In this document: positions 63,827 through 64,000 of the stretch, piece after piece
Layout: every line of letters begins with the position of its first letter
How positions within the stretch are numbered: the stretch's first letter is position 1
Program-made: the position numbers and the translations under genes
Source: Hexactinellida sp. DTS-2022
Taxonomy: Eukaryota > Porifera > Hexactinellida
DNA: 64,000 bases
Reading direction: 5' to 3'
Assembly: GCA_028753945.1 (NCBI GenBank)
Contig: JAPNXP010000004.1
Span: 124,001 to 188,000 of the forward strand
Notes under the pieces: model-generated
Seen by the model: the letters and a program-made list of their open reading frames with translations, nothing else
Database searches by the model: none
Told to the model about the DNA's origin: nothing

Positions 63827-64000
63827 TTAACTGTTCCACTTAAGAAAGTACTCCTTTACCAATGAGAAATGAGTTTTGTCTATGAATGAGAAAGAAATAA
63901 TATTAAAATACAATCTTTTCCTTGCACCAAAGAAACATGAATCTTGTACAGTGAGTACCTCCTCACATACACGTTTTGTGATCTCATTATGAGATCGGCA
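63827..64000 (-). CDS. PI-PLC X-domain-like protein, paralogue 5, partial
   Basis: Only the last 57 codons and the stop are inside the window; the gene runs off the right edge. FNIISFSFIDKTHFSLVKEY and FLKWNS match the C-terminus of paralogue 1, and CRSHNEITKR aligns with its CRSREPAGKR. It is therefore closer to paralogue 1 than to 2-4 and shows that the cluster continues. Confidence 0.85.
   Translation of the reverse strand, partial: CRSHNEITKRVCEEVLTVQDSCFFGARKRLYFNIISFSFIDKTHFSLVKEYFLKWNS

Overview
This is a window of animal nuclear DNA with spliced genes. GT-AG introns, metazoan gene families (SHOC2, KIF13B, FMR1/FXR, TTLL4, katanin p80, GRASP, Integrator, SAGA) and many short inverted-repeat transposons are all present. 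Exons are GC-richer than the AT-rich introns and spacers. Genes are packed closely on both strands with short introns. A compact-genome invertebrate, possibly a sponge or another early-branching animal, fits best, but the species cannot be fixed from the sequence.

Layout from left to right. SHOC2 (minus, cut by the left edge) has an expanded array of PP1-docking-like motifs in its tail. KIF13B-type kinesin (plus) follows a 1.7 kb spacer. Next come an unrecognised basic/Ser-rich protein, a PIGZ-like GPI mannosyltransferase, a four-EF-hand protein (minus), an NCBP2AS2-like small protein and an intronless FMR1/FXR gene. A many-exon RasGEF with a talin-like N-terminal half fills 18.7-24.7 kb. An unrecognised protein, PTRH2 (minus), an ORP1-type oxysterol-binding protein and RME-8/DNAJC13 follow. 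TTLL4 spans 42.8-48.8 kb. One of its introns holds a complete antisense pair: a 62-residue membrane protein whose stop overlaps the start of INTS10. Then come katanin p80, GRASP (minus), AP-2 sigma (minus), SUCLG2 (minus) and TADA1 (minus). The right end is a cluster of PI-PLC X-like paralogues (four full-length, one pseudogene fragment, one cut by the right edge).

Most genes are housekeeping. Membrane traffic is well represented (KIF13B, ORP1, RME-8, AP-2 sigma, GRASP), as are tubulin modification and severing (TTLL4, katanin p80). These neighbours do not form an obvious pathway cluster. The only local gene family is the PI-PLC-like cluster.

Splice junctions were worked out by hand. For KIF13B, ORP1, RME-8, TTLL4, katanin p80, AP-2 sigma, PTRH2, SUCLG2, the EF-hand protein and the 25-26 kb protein, the exon lengths sum to a multiple of three with every junction in phase. 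The RasGEF has two unresolved junctions. At least ten families of short transposon-like repeats sit mainly in introns and spacers.
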